In this document: one piece after another, positions 34,295-46,880 of the stretch
Numbering within the stretch: the stretch's first letter is position 1
Layout: each line of letters opens with the position of its first letter
From: Phaseolus vulgaris
Taxonomy: Eukaryota; Streptophyta; Magnoliopsida; Fabales; Fabaceae
NCBI RefSeq assembly: GCF_000499845.2
Contig: NC_023753.2
Span: forward strand, 23,422,942-23,486,941
Length of the DNA: 64,000 nt
Reading direction: 5' to 3'
Notes under the pieces: generated by a model
Databases searched by the model: none
What the model was told of the DNA's origin: nothing
The model's input: only the letters and a program-made list of their open reading frames with translations
Translations under genes and position numbers: made by a program

Positions 34295-35220
34295 TATTTC
34301 AAATTGTACAGTATATCAACTTTTTAAAAATGACACACCTTTAAGATTTCATTAGTATGAATGCATTATTTTTCTTCCCAAAAAATTCGGGATGAACTGT
34401 TTCAGAATAGTCTGTACTTGTTTGTAAAAGCGCTGTTATAAAATATTGAGAAGCCTCGGTAAAGAATGAGATACTAATTTTAAAGCAGCAACCGAAAATA
34501 CTTTAGATTTGTTACAAATTCTTATGCACTATTATTCTTATGCACTATTGCTATGTCTCCTCGTAAAGTTCTAGAAAAATACCTACCAACAGTTCCAGTG
34601 GAAAAAAAACTGATCATTCTTACTTCCCTATTAAAAGTGTAATCAAGATTAAGATAAAATGAAAAAAAAATCTGATTTATTTTTGTTGTTTGGATGTATA
34701 AAAAATCAGATAAATGGGTAATGTTCGAATGAGTTTAAAATATATGTAATTCTTTTTGTAATAATTAAGAAAGTTAGTTTATGTGTAAGTTAAATTAGTT
34801 TTGATTTTTTAGAAATTGTTTCAGCCTTTTGAAATTTAGGTTTTATTAGTTGGAGGCCGATTATTTTTTGCTTGAGTTTTGGTACAGTTTTTTCATGTAT
34901 TCTTTATATTCTTTTGGCTGATTCTTCCTGCATCCAACCCAACCCAATTGCATATAGAAAAAGACTAAACTATTCTTAATGAATTTGAAAATACCTTAAG
35001 TGTGATATGCACCCAACCCTATTCTTCTTTTTCTCCGTTTGTGCGTGAACCAGCAGCCGCAGGTGTAGCCATCATGGTCAGTCACCGTCACCCACCTTCG
35101 TCTCCGTTCGTTTGCTTCATCGTCAGTGACCATCATTGCAGGCATAGCAACAGTCGTCACGGTCAGCTTCGAAAGTCGGAGAAGGAACCATCGTTGAAGA
35201 AGTCAAGGTACACTGACATG
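34295..35220. other. NUP62 3' flank and intergenic
   Basis: Includes the NUP62 3' UTR. 35002-35244 is a GC-richer open stretch without recognisable similarity. Confidence 0.35.
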
Positions 35221-35226
35221 ACTTCT

Positions 35227-35340
35227 GGATATTTTTATCCGTAGTTCATTATTGCCTTCTGGATATTTTTATCCATAATGGACTTTTGACTTGTGGATAT
35301 TTTTATCCGGAATTTGTTGTTCTGCAGATATTAATATCCA
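35227..35340 (+). repeat. Four units with GGATATTTTTATCC inverted repeats, about 34-bp period
   Basis: GGATATTTTTATCC at 35227, 35261 and 35295, and a variant AGATATTAATATCC at about 35327. Each is a GGATA...TATCC stem with a four-base loop. Confidence 0.85.
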
Positions 35341-36067
35341 TATTAGTGTTAGGTAGTTATGACACTTGGCTTCTATGAAATTTTTCATTTGTTATTTTGC
35401 ACCTAAAAGCAAAGCTTCACCACAACAATGAACTTCCTCTACCTCACCATACACTATTTTTCAAAGTGAAGAAGAGAAGGGCACAATGAGAGTTTTAAAA
35501 ATTCGTCGCCAGTCAATTGCCTATTCTTTTTTACAGAGTTTTTATATAGTGGTATGTGATTAATGCAACTTAAAACTATTAATTTATTTGGGATATTAAA
35601 GTTTTATAGTAATAATTACATGATTATACTAAAAATTAGTTTATGAATAGGTTAATTTAGAAGAGTTTTCAATTTCTTTTGTTTTTAACTGTTAAGAAAG
35701 TAAGTTTGTTTTATTTTGTAGAAAAAATGTTTTATTTTCTATTTCTTTTACTGATTTGAATAGTTTATTGGATTGAAATGTAATCAACTTGATTGATAAC
35801 TCGATTTCTCTACCAATATTGAAAAATAAGAGAATGCAATGAACTAAATTAAAAGTGTTACAGATTAGATATTTTATAATGAAATGAAGTATAAAAGAAA
35901 TTAGATATTTTTTTAATTCTTATGTTATTATCTTTATATTAAAATTATTATATTACTTTTAAACATATTCTTAAGTTTTTAGTAAATGTTTCTTTTATTA
36001 TATATGTGTAATTACCCCAGTTGTTTGCTTCTTCCAATTATAAGTAACACCTCACTAAAAAACAACG

Positions 36068-36106
<39 letters not shown>

Positions 36107-36599
36107 ATTGCTACGAACTAGTTTATTAGAATAAACACAAATTTTGTTTACAAAGCTTTTAGGGCTCAAGAAAATTTTAGTCTTTCAACACTTGCAAATT
36201 TTGGCTTCTTCTTGTTCTTATCTTCTAAGTATGACTTTATATAGGTTTGGGAAAAATTAATCGTTTCATCTCATTTTTGACCATTAAGTAGCTTTAAACT
36301 CTATTCATTCTCTTCTTCTATTTTGTATCGTTTGATGAGATTTGAACATTAAGAATTATTTAATGCATTGCATGCAACATTAATTTTTCTTCTCTCCTTC
36401 ACTCAATCTCTTTGATAATTTGCTTAATCTGATCCTTTTAATGCTTTAACAAATGAATTTTTGGTATGTTCTTCTCTCACTAAGTTTATTAATCTGCAAA
36501 TTTGCAAGATCACTTTTAAGATCTAATGGTCTCCTACTTGTATGTGAAAAGTTGTTAAATTAAATATTTACTATTTCCTCTACAATGAAGGTACGAGAG
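35341..36599. other. AT-rich intergenic region
   Basis: Contains only the AT microsatellite; no gene recognised. Confidence 0.35.
36072..36101 (+). repeat. (AT)n microsatellite
   Basis: About 15 AT repeats. Shorter AT runs lie near 44673-44700, 51991-52013 and 63330-63342. Confidence 0.9.
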
Positions 36600-37215
36600 T
36601 TATACACTCTATATTCCTATGATATTTCAGAGTAACCAAGGAATGTACCTTTGGCAACCTTAGAGTCAAATTTTTTAATTTGATCCTTTGTTGTTAAGGA
36701 TAAAACACTCAAAGCCAAGGACATGAAATATCCTTTGTTGCGTTTTCTATTTCTTCACATAGGGAGTCCTTTCAAGCATGGGACTTATCAATATTTTGCT
36801 TTGTACATAACAAGCAGTGTTGACTACCTATGCCCAAAAATGTTTTGGTAGGAGTTTTCATAGAGCATGGTCCTAGCCATCTCTTGGAGGGTTTTCTTCT
36901 TTCTTTCCACAATCCCGTTTTGTTGAGGTTTTCTAGGTGAAGAGAAACTGTATGTATACCATTTGATTCACAGGACATTTGAAACTCTACAATGTCAAAC
37001 TTAGTGATATGATCACTTCTAATGCTAGAAATATAGTAATCTTGTTGAATATATACTCCATTGCCGAATATCTCAAACACATGAAAAGACTCAATCTCGA
37101 GAGTAAGAAATAAAACTCATGTGTATCTTGAATAATTATCAACGATGACCAAACCATATCATTTACCTCCTAGACTTAAAGTTCTTGTTGGACCAAATAA
37201 ATTCATCAATCTATA
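36600..37215 (-). pseudogene. Copia integrase fragment
   Basis: Minus strand, with frame changes: LFGPTRTLSLGGKWYGLVIV, then NYSRYTWVLFLTLE, then GVYIQQDYYISSIRSDHITK, then QQNGIVERKKKTLQEMARTM, then VFGFECFILNNKDQIKKFD and FLGYS. These are the D-D-E core (D of SDH) and C-terminal motif (NG-VERKN-TL-EMART-L, FG--C-I) of copia integrase. Several frameshifts; no other part of the element was recognised nearby. Confidence 0.85.
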
Positions 37216-37547
37216 ATACAAATAGAAGGCACTTCCAGGGTAAGTTCTAAAAATATTCAAAAAGAAAAAAAATTGAAATTTTAACTAAAAATAGCAAACT
37301 GAAACTCATTCTGGAGTGACAAGTGGCACGCTGTAGAACTTACAAGTGGCACGCTATAGAACTTACACGTGTCACAAACTCTCATTTTATTATCATCCAC
37401 ATTTCCTCTCTCCTCTCATTTACGCCTTTCTCTTTCTTTTATTTTGGTTTCTCTCATTTACTCTCTCACTTATATTTCGTTGCCTTTTCGTTTCTCTCAA
37501 GCATTCTCATTTGTTGGGTTTATTCTTCTCTGGACACATTTCGCTGG

Positions 37548-38200
37548 ATTTCCAATGTATGTTCAAGCACCAAGGTGAAATCTTTCCTTTACGGTTGTTT
37601 TCATTGTTCAAGTTTTTTTCTAATTTAATCGTTAGTGGAGTTTTTTTTTTGGGCTACTTAGGGTTTGGACTTCCTCTCAAAGATATCTCCTTTTTGTTGT
37701 TAAACTTTCGTTTTAAACTTTTTTACACCTTTTTTCCATCTATATTTCATTTTCTGCAGCAACCGGTAGTGGAATGGATTTTCGTTCATATCCATCGTAT
37801 GTTCAAGCAACAAGGTGAAATCTTTTCCTTCCTTTGTCCTCATGGTTGTTCTCATTGTTCATTTTTTTGTTGATTTAATCATTAATGGAGTTTTTTTTTG
37901 GGCTACTTAGGGTTTGGACTTCTACTCAAAGAGATCTCCTTTTTGTTGTTAAACTTTCTTTGTGAAATTTTTTACACCTTTTTTCCATCTATATTTAAGT
38001 TTGTGCAGCAACCTGTAATGGAAGTGGAATGAATTTTCGTTTATATCCATCGTATGTTCAAGCATCAAGGTGAAATCTTTTCCTTCCCCTGTTCTCATGG
38101 TTGTTTTCATTGTTTATTTTTTTTGCTGATAAAATCGTTAATAGAGTTTTTTTTTGGGCTACTTAGGGTTTGGACTTCCTCTCAAAGATGTGCAGCAACC
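37548..38200 (+). repeat. Three tandem units of about 245-255 bp
   Basis: TATGTTCAAGCAcCAAGGTG-like sequence begins units at about 37556, 37797 and 38051. Each continues with GGGCTACTTAGGGTTTGGAC and TTTTTGTTGTTAAACTTTC. A related start (TATATCAAGCACCAAGGAA) occurs alone at about 40399, so the array belongs to the leader of the Helitron-associated units. Confidence 0.85.
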
Positions 38201-38337
38201 GGTAGTGGAATGACTACTTATTACGTCTCTTATTTGATAACTCTTTTAAGTTTACTTTGTTTAAGGCAAAATCAAATTCTTTTGTTACTTCATATTACTT
38301 CATTACTGTATTTATACATGTGTTTATTTGCTTTTAG

Positions 38338-38575
38338 GATCTTCCTTTTGCTTTTGCAAATTATATTCGGGAAAACATGTTAAAGTATGTTGTCCTTCAT
38401 TGACAATAGTGAAGTAAATTGCAAAATTCTGATAAGGCCACCTCCCAAAGCTTATGTTAAATTTGGTTGTGGATGAAGGGATTTTTGTCAAATACATGTA
38501 CTTTGTGAAGACCATAAATTGATCTTTGATAGTGGAGTAACCCCAATTCATATGATGGTGTTGTTAGTGTTGTGA
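38338..38575 (+). pseudogene. B3-like gene fragment (third exon only)
   Basis: After a TTTTAG acceptor at 38337 it reads DLPFAFANYIRENMLKYVVL, then a stop, then KILIRPPPKAYVKFGCG, a stop for Trp, RDFCQIHVLCEDHKLIFDSG and MMVLLVL. It aligns with the third exon of the two fuller copies (DLPSLFAEYV / DLPAPFSQYI; GWKQFCRLHSIREDDKIIFE). This is a B3 DNA-binding fold with the usual G-W-F-C...D-I-F pattern. Exons 1 and 2 are not present upstream. Confidence 0.65.
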
Positions 38576-41254
38576 AAATTCAAGATTGTATTCTTCTGAA
38601 TTTAATTTTCCAAGGACAATGTTCTGATTATAGAGATTCAATTACTATTATAGAGTTATGTAATTTGCAAATTGTTGAAATGTCCACTAGAGAAAATTAA
38701 TTATATTTACTTTATTTTAGTTATCAAGTTTTGTTTAAATACGGTCAAATTATGTAATTTCATATTAAATATTATTATAGAATGTTATATTGTATTTTTT
38801 ATTTCAATATGTTACTTTATAGTTTACTTTGAAAAGAGACATGAAATGTGTGTTATTTTTTTTAATAATGTATTGGCATAAATAAGTTAAACTTCATAAA
38901 AATTTATTCTTCAATTTAATGTATTTAATTATATTTAATGTATTTAATTTTATTATTCGCATTAATGTATTCTTTAGAAAAACTTTCACATTAATATTAT
39001 TCGCATTGTATTATTCTTCAAAATTCAAATTCAATTTTGTGTTTAATATTTGTGAATGGTTATTATGATTCTATATTATTAATATTAATATTTCATAATG
39101 TATCCATATTAATATTAATATTCAAAATTTACAATTTCAATATCATTAATTACCTTTCTGATTCATATATTCTTTTTCTGACTTCTTTTGCTGTACACTT
39201 ATTTCCAATTTCAAGATTATTATTATTATTATTAATCTTCAAATATTTAATTTTTCAGATTTTCAAATTTTAAAATTTCAACCATTAATTACCTTTATGA
39301 TTCTTATAAAATGTCCAATATTACTATTATTTAGCATTTGATTCAAATTCCTAAATAAATAAAAAATTTAAATGATTTAATGTTTTACACAAATAAAAAT
39401 TATTTTAATTTATAAAAGTTAATTGAAAATTTATAAATATCAAATACCATTAAATAAATGAAATTTTTTAGTCATTTAGATTTTTTAACTCATGAATAGT
39501 TTACTCATTGTGATTTCCTTGTACTTCATTTATTGTGCTTTTTTCAGCTCCATGTAAAGTTCATTCATTCTATTTTTTATATCCTCAAAACAGTCCATTG
39601 AATGAAAGTGATTCTTTTTGTTGGATAAAGAACCTGTTTTTATGTTCATCCTCTACACCATAAGACCTTTATATTTTGTTTTGGTTTGTTTTCTTAATAG
39701 TCAAGGTAGGACCACAGGTGTGTGGTTAACAATGAGGTTGAAAGGGGATAAAAGTTTAATCTTTTGTGTTTTTCCAGAGAAAGTGTTAAGAAAGTTTGTA
39801 TTTTTAATGTATTCAAGTCAAATATATGTTTGTTTCTTCATTTTCATGTTTGCACCGGATGTGTTGTTAAAGTTTTCATTTTTACACATATATCCCATTT
39901 GGTTCAAAACACTTTCTCTAAAATTTTAAGATCTGACATTCCTATTTTCTACTTTCAGTAAACTTAGATCTGATTTTAAACCTTTACCTGCATGCGTTAC
40001 ATTGGTTTTTTTGTTTCTATTACCTTCTTGGCTTAAGTCATTAATGTTGTTCTGTGCTCTTTGTATCAAAGTTTTTCTCTTATTTGATTTCTTTGCCTTT
40101 TTCATGAATCTGTCAACCCTACCGCTACTTTCAGAGGTTTGTATCTTCATTTTCCTGTTTTGCAAAGGAAGTATTAAAAAGTTATCAGTTTTTCAAAAAT
40201 AATTTTATACAGATCTGATTTTATACTTCTACCGACTTTCTTTCATTTGGTTCTTTTTGTTTTTATTACCTGATTATGTTAAGTCATTATCTCACTTTTT
40301 CTCCTCTTTGATTTCTTTACGGTTTCAGTAATCTGTGAACGTCACTACTACTTTTATAGCTTTGTTTCTTGATTTTCATGTTTTCAAACTGATTCCCAGT
40401 ATATCAAGCACCAAGGAAAGATTTTTTCCTTCTTTCGTCCTCATGGAAAAGCAAGAGTGTATGATTATATGAAATTGGTAAGATTTCTCTATTAGGGTTT
40501 CCACATTTTTCTGTCTATGTTCTGCATCTGTGTATTCTGGAAATCTGTGTATTATTTCAGAAATTCCAAAGCAAGGGTTCTTTTTTGTGCTAAACAAGAA
40601 TCCTCTTTTGCAAATGTCCTAAGCAAACCTACCTAAAATTCCATTTATTTGCATAGTAGGGTTTTCAGATCATGCTAGGAATTTAAAAAATGTTGTACTT
40701 TCTTTTCAAATGTTTTCTTTATGCAACCTGACTTTTAAAAGTCAAACAACAAGTTCATTAATCGCAATGCTGAAAGTAAAAACATGTTTTTTTCAATCTA
40801 AAAGCAAAATTGTTTGCACGTTTTAAAGTTTCGATTTTTCATATGCTTAATCTCTTATGTATGAAACCTGACATGCTTAACTTCGTTTTTGTCATTCATT
40901 GAACATTTTTAAACTTAAGTTTTTTGTCATTACCTGTATATTTATTTAATGTTATTTATGATTATTTTTGTCTTATGACATATTTGAACTATATTCATCT
41001 TTATTCTTAGCTAAAACTATATGTCATATGAAATTGAAATGTTTGTTTTTTTCTCACAATACTCTTATACTTTATTATGTTTTCTTACTATTCCCAGCTA
41101 TTTCAATTTGAAATTGTAATTTTTTTTTTTTGATATTTTTGGAAATAATTTCGTACCACTTCCTGAGTATATATATACGTATATAGGTATGTTTTGTGTT
41201 TCACATTGACCATTGCATTCTACATTTTCCTTTTACTCAAAGGTCATCCTTACA
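38576..41254. other. AT-rich leader region before the RPA1-like gene
   Basis: 40390-40770 matches 48000-48400 in the second unit ('tgtgtattatttcaga', 'tttcaaaagtcaa(a/c)caacaa(g)ttcattaat'), which shows the two leaders are homologous. No coding region accepted. Confidence 0.5.
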
Positions 41255-43758
41255 ATGTTTGTGTTAAGACAAAATACAAATTGTGTCAAAGATGTTAATC
41301 CACAAAGTGAAAATTGGATCCTGATAGCAAGGGTTATACGTCTATGGTTTGTTTCTGATTTCAAGAAAACAAAGTTTCCATTCTCCATGGAAATGGTGAT
41401 ACAAGACAAATATGTAAAATAATTTATCATTTTCTTTCATATTTTTTTGTACTACAGTTGAATGTAATTTTATTAATCATGCTTAATGTTTGTTGCTATC
41501 TTTCAGGGTGATAGAATTCATGTTTCCGTTAGAAGAACTCTAATTTATAAATTTCAAAATGATATTTTTGAGGATAAATTTTATTCCTTCAATTTCTTTA
41601 GTGTGTCTACTAATTTTCAGTTTGGAACCAAAGTAACTTGTGTTGGTAATGATCTGGTTTCATGTGCAATACCTCATTACACACCAATTTCTGTGTTAAA
41701 GGCGCCTGGTTTTGATACAGACTACTTAGTCGGTTAGTAATATTCTTTTACTTGAACAGATTTCTTTCGACATGTGTTTAAATGAATATGTTTTAACATA
41801 TGTTATTGGAATATTAACTGGTATGGGAATTGAAAGAGAGATGAATAGATCAGGGTCAACAACTAAGTTAAATGCGATTTCTATTGAAGCTGATGGGTAA
41901 GCTAATATTTTGTACCACAACGAATCCAAAATATTTTCTTACAATTGTAATTTTAACTTACAACAGGTACCGCATTGAGTGTACTTTATTTGGTAACTAT
42001 GTTGATGAGCTGAATGCATTTCTGTCATTTGGAGAGGTGGAAAATATTGTCATCAGTGTGCACTTTGCTAAAGTAAAGATTTTCCAGGGTATGTGAAGTG
42101 ATGAATTTCTAATTTATTTAAATTTTTTATTTGATTATTGTATTTACATGATATTTGTTATAAAACAATGCATTATATTTTAATGTAGACAAGGTTTTTC
42201 TACAAAATTCCTTGGACTGTACGAAAATAATATATAATATACAATCCAAAGATGCAACCGAACTCAAGAAAAAGGTTAGTTTAATACATTCTTATTCGAT
42301 ACTTAAAATGTATGAACCTTTCTAACCACAACTTTTACATGTGTAGGATGATTAAAAGTACAGATTCTCCTACAGAGGGACTCAGTCAATTGTGTGATTA
42401 TGGAAAACAAAATGTTGAGGATGAATTCACCAGCTTCATTCATGGAAATACTATTCAAGGCCTAAAAGATTGCAAAGAGGTATTACTAATGTTTTTTAAC
42501 AGTTTATTGAAATGGATTATTAATATTTTAAGATCATTTTTTTTTCTTTTTACAGGAGAGCACTTTTGTTATCTTAGCTACAATAAAACATATTGTAGCT
42601 GATGACGATCGGTGGTACACAACTTGCTTATGCGGTAAAGCTTTTTACCCTGATTCCAAAATGTTTTTTTGTGAGAAATGTAACAAACATGTTATCAAAG
42701 TCCAACAAAGGTAGTATTTGTACTTGCCTGAATTTATTTTTAATTACATATTACATATTTCTTAATACTTATTACTTATTGTATTATTATATTAATTATT
42801 TATTATTAATTTTAATTATTATTTTGTTAATAATTAACTATTAGTTAATTATTAATTATATTCATTAAATTATAGATAAAATTTGTAAACCTTTATGTAT
42901 TTTATATTTCAGGTATGAGCTGAAGTTGCGAGTGATTGATGAAACGAATTCCACTACTTTCGTTCTATTTGATAGGGATGCCACTACACTGATCAATAAA
43001 TCTTGCGCCGAATTATTTGAAAGTCATGATAAGGTAAATTTTCGAACCATGCATATGTCTATTTATGCATATAAGAAAAGGTTATTATATTAATTGATAT
43101 TTTTTTTAATATTTAGAACGGTGATTTTGGTGTACTACCAAAAGACTTTGATCTTTCGATTGACAAAGCTGTGTTGTTTAAAGTTGGTTGTGTTAAAGAT
43201 CAATCTCTTAGGTTTGACCAATCATTCTGTGTCAAAAAAGTGTGTATTGATGATAGTACTATACAAAGGTTTTGTGAAGGTCGTGTTGAAAATGTGGTAT
43301 GTTTCCTAATTTCAGTGTATTCTTACATACATTTAACCCTTAAATTTCTTATTTATACTATTTTTACTTAATTTAATTTAATTCTCATTTTTTGAAGGAA
43401 CTTCATTCTCAGAAGAAAAAGACTGTGTACTGTTAAAGATGTCGAACATGATTACTCTTTTGTACCACTTTCTCAGGTAATTATAATTTAAAGTATTAAC
43501 TTAAAAAAGTGAATAATTTACTCTTACTAATATGTTTTGTTATCATCGCAGGATTTATTTAATAAATTTTCCAATGAAGCTGCTGATTTGCAATCTAAAA
43601 CTGTTGATTTAGGCAGTGATAATGTCTTAGGTACTGCTACTGAAGTGGTTACTCCACGAGTTACAAGAGATTTTGCTTCACCTGCTCACACACCCGATGA
43701 TGATATCTCACTGAAGATATTAAGGAAAAATATCAAGATCGAAAAGGGAGTAGTATAA
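41255..43758 (+). pseudogene. RPA1-like gene (replication protein A 70 kDa subunit, Helitron type), nearly complete
   Basis: Eleven exons: 41255-41413 (KDVNPQSENWILIARVIRLW), 41507-41732 (GDRIHVSVRRTLIYKFQ), about 41790-41896 (ILTGMGIERE), 41967-42088 (YRIECTLFGNYVDELNAFLS), 42189-42274, 42347-42479 (SQLCDYGK), 42556-42710 (FVILATIKHIVADDDRWYTT then CLCGK...FFCEKC, the zinc ribbon of DNA-binding domain C), 42913-43033, 43117-43296, 43398-43476 and 43552-43758 (ending KIEKGVV). Two OB-fold regions and the zinc ribbon are in order. RPA1 binds single-stranded DNA; plant Helitrons commonly carry such genes, probably to coat strands during rolling-circle transfer. Exon 6 meets a TAA in the expected phase, exon 10 needs a one-base shift and exon 3 has no clear acceptor, so I call it a pseudogene, though a start other than 41255 or different splicing could rescue parts. 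Confidence 0.8.
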
Positions 43759-45389
43759 TTTCATACTGTTTCTCTAATATTTTGTAACTTGAATGATCTA
43801 TTTTCATGTATTGTAGACTTTCTTTAATTTCTATGTAGAACATATTATGACGTATTAGTACAATTATATTTTTAAATCTCTTTATGTAATATTGTTGGAC
43901 ATTATGTTTGAGGTACGTAATGACTTTATAGTTCATTTTGACGTTGTTATATTTTGTTTTTTTTTTTTCAATCTTATGTGTACATTTTAATTTATTTAAT
44001 GAGTTTGTTTTTGTGTAATTCATTAATGACATACTTTTTGTAACTTTATTTTGTAACAATGGTTCTTTCATGAAAGCTCAGAATTGTAATGGTAAGTGCC
44101 TCAACTTTTACTTTTTCTTTAATTCATGAATTTATATAAAATAATATAATATTTTATTAATTATAATTTGTGTTTTTTTTGAAGGTTATTGAAATATTGT
44201 TTTCCTTTCCTAGGTTCTTTATTACATGTATTGTTTTTTCGTCTATTCAATTTTTATAGATAATACCTTACTATGTGATAAAAAAAAAAAAATCTTTATG
44301 TCATGATATGTTTGTCCTTACGAAAAATATTTTTTTTTTAAAAATAAATTCCCATTACACTCAACCTCTAAGGATTCATACACATATATATAAGATAACA
44401 TTAAATACGTGTCAGAGCAATTAAGGCATTACTTCATTTTTTAGTTTTTATTTTTGCATAAACTCTGTTCCTTCGGTATCCTTTACACTTTTCTCAAAGT
44501 ATTCATTTCATCTTCCAAGATTAATTAATTACAAATTATGGATAGAATTAAAAATTACATATGTTAAAAGTATTATATTTTAAATTCAATATGAAATTAT
44601 ATTTTAAATTTTAAATTTTAATTACTGGTAGGTTATTTAATGTTAGAGGTTAGGGTTTAAATATGTAATGTTAATATATGTATATATATATATAATATAA
44701 TATATATAATATTAATAATATATAATATCTATAATTTAAAATTTAATATATTTAATATGTTTAATATTTTATATTATATTTATTTTATACTTATGTATAT
44801 ATTTATATATATATATATATTTTGGACAAATTATAATACAATTTTATGTTCATTATTTTAATTTATTATTATATAATGCTAATTAATTATACGTGTCATT
44901 AATATTATTATTATTTATCTATGGAAATAGTTGTATTTTTTATTAATTATTATTTTTTAATTTGTTAATAACTTATTTAAACTGAAAGACCCTGTTGTAT
45001 AAGGCAATGAAAAATCGAAACGTCAAAGAATAATTATAGGTAACAACTCACCTACTCTGCTTTTTATAATTTTGTTTTTTCGTATTTATTGGTCTTTAAT
45101 TTAATATTATTTATTAATTATTATTATTATTATTTCTTAATTTATTTTACTATCATTATTGGATTTTAATTATGTTTTTTATTATTTAATATAGGAACTG
45201 AAAGGACATGTTCCTTTAGAGAAAACTTATCATAGATTTGTGACTGAAAAGGTATGATTGGTATATATAAGTAACGTAGGGCTTTTTATTACTCACAATC
45301 CTATTGCTTTCTTCTTTGTAACTTCTTAAATTACTCTTCTCTACTTCTTCCCTACATCCATCATCGTCATCTTTCTTTTTCTCACTGTC
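43759..45389. other. Spacer between RPA1-like and B3-like genes, unit 1
   Basis: AT-rich. ATTAAATACGTGTCAGAGCA at about 44403 matches ATTAAATAAGTGTCAGAATA at about 59577, and the B3 upstream block TTTTTATTACTCACAATCCT at 45282 matches 61298. Both show common ancestry with the unit-2 spacer. Confidence 0.6.
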
Positions 45390-46278
45390 ATGGCTGTCAT
45401 TCCTGAAGAGATCGTAAAAATTTCTGCTAGGGTCTGTTTACAATAGTTAACATTCGTGGGGAGGTATGTTTTTTTCTTCTTCTGAAATTCCTATTTTTTC
45501 ATAGTTTTTTCAGTTCTTTGAGTATTTTTATGGTTTTAAAATGGATAGAATGGACACGTGGATCGTGCATTCGCCATCGAGTTTGAAAATGAACTGGATG
45601 AGGAATGGACCCTCAACGAAAGTCAAGGCAATATTCATATAGTATATTATAACAAAGATATACTTTGTCCCCAAATTTTGCATGGATGGTCTAGTATGAG
45701 TGATTTTTATGGGTTTAAAGGTCACCACAATATATTGTTTCGTTACGTGGGTAATAACTCCTTCAATATAACTATTTTTATGGGGGAGTTATGTGAAATG
45801 GTTATAAGAAATTTTCTGAAGGATGTTCAAGGGAGGGAGCCGCTCAACAATGGCCCCTTTATACATTTTGGCTTAAAGTTGAGTTCAAAACAAGTCTATG
45901 GAGGATATGTGGTCAGTTTACTATCCTTTCTTTTTAAATGGTTATTGATATATTCTATTTCTTTTATTAACTAATTATTAACTAATAATTTGGTTATTGT
46001 TTAAGGATTTGCCTTCTCTTTTTGCTGAATATGTTTGTAGAGGGAAGTTCAAGAAGGTTACTCTACATGGATGGCTACAAGATGTGGAATGCAACGTTTT
46101 CAAGTTCAGGTTTCCTTCCAGAAGCGTTACACTCTGTAGCGGGTGGAAACAATTTTGTCGTCTTCATTCTATCCGTGAAGATGACAAAATTATATTTGAA
46201 TGTTATAACAAGAAGCCCTCTTCTGATATCAGGGTTCTACTACTGATGACGAGTCACTACAAAAGACTTAGTTGTTGA
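45390..46278 (+). pseudogene. Small protein with two B3-like DNA-binding domains, copy 1 (one frameshift)
   Basis: Three exons: 45390-45463 (MAVIPEEIVKIS...), 45549-45911 and 46006-46278. Exons 2 and 3 are 363 and 273 bases, exactly as in the copy at 61440-62327; exon 1 is 74 bases against 75, and the missing base shifts the frame, after which GLFTIVNIRGE would follow. Exon 2 (VDRAFAIEFENELDEEWTLN, then GWSSMSDFYGF, then NILFRYVGNNSFNITIF) has the B3 pattern G-W..F...Y-GL..N-I-F-Y-G-S-F. Exon 3 (FRFPSRSVTLCSGWKQFCRL, then REDDKIIFEC) is a second B3 domain. B3 domains bind DNA in plant transcription factors; whether this one regulates the element is unknown. Apart from the one-base lesion both exons are fully open, so it may have decayed recently or use another start. 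Confidence 0.7.
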
Positions 46279-46399
46279 ACCAAGTGGTGTTCAAGTTTTG
46301 AAGAATCCAAATCCTTTGAAGGATATTGAAGCCTCTGTTGTGCTTGATGTTGCTGTGCTGGTTTAGTATAGTTCTGGGGTAGTTTGGATATTGTAATCC
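46279..46399. other. 3' flank of B3 copy 1
   Basis: Short non-coding stretch before the LTR fragment. Confidence 0.3.
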
Positions 46400-46880
46400 A
46401 CCCTTTGATTAAATATAAAGCATAGGCATTCTCAATCTTTGTGAAAGTAAAATGTTTTCAAAACTAAGTTAAAACAACTGATTGTTTTGTCGAAACAACC
46501 GATTGTTTATACTTAGGTGTTTTGAGAAAAAGATTGAAAACTGTTTCTAAAATGGTTGAACTGTTAAGTACCAAAACAACCGATTGTTTTTTTGGGACCA
46601 TAACAGAAAAACTGTTTTATCTTTGACTGAGCTTTAAATGATTTAGCTGCTTACGCTCCAGTCATTAAATGCTTTGACCAATCTTTAAATGCAATTTAAG
46701 AGTTTGTTAAGATTTGATAACAAACTACATCTTTGAATAAAGTCAGAAAAACAGATTTGACAATTAATCTTTGACAAGTTTTTGCTAAGAGTTTTTGAGT
46801 TTTTCAAAGAGCTGAGATTGCTAAGAGTTTGTGATTGATCAAAGTGTATGGAATAGGATTCTGTCTATATTGATCAAAGA
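46400..46880 (+). mobile_element. Copia LTR fragment with CGATTGTT palindromes
   Basis: Contains AACAACTGATTGTTTTGTCG paired with AACAACCGATTGTT (46477-46510) and a single copy at 46573-46588. GTGTATGGAATAGGATTCTG matches the 'gtgtgtggaataggattggg' block of the LTRs at 1094 and 5947. Borders not found. Confidence 0.6.

Noticed and set aside
35002..35244. Possible coding exon in the GC-richer patch
   Set aside because: 80 open codons, no recognisable motif, no splice support.
37346..37873. Plus-strand frame of 175 codons, Phe/Leu-rich
   Set aside because: T-rich leader repeat sequence; no domain, repeated units shift frame between copies.
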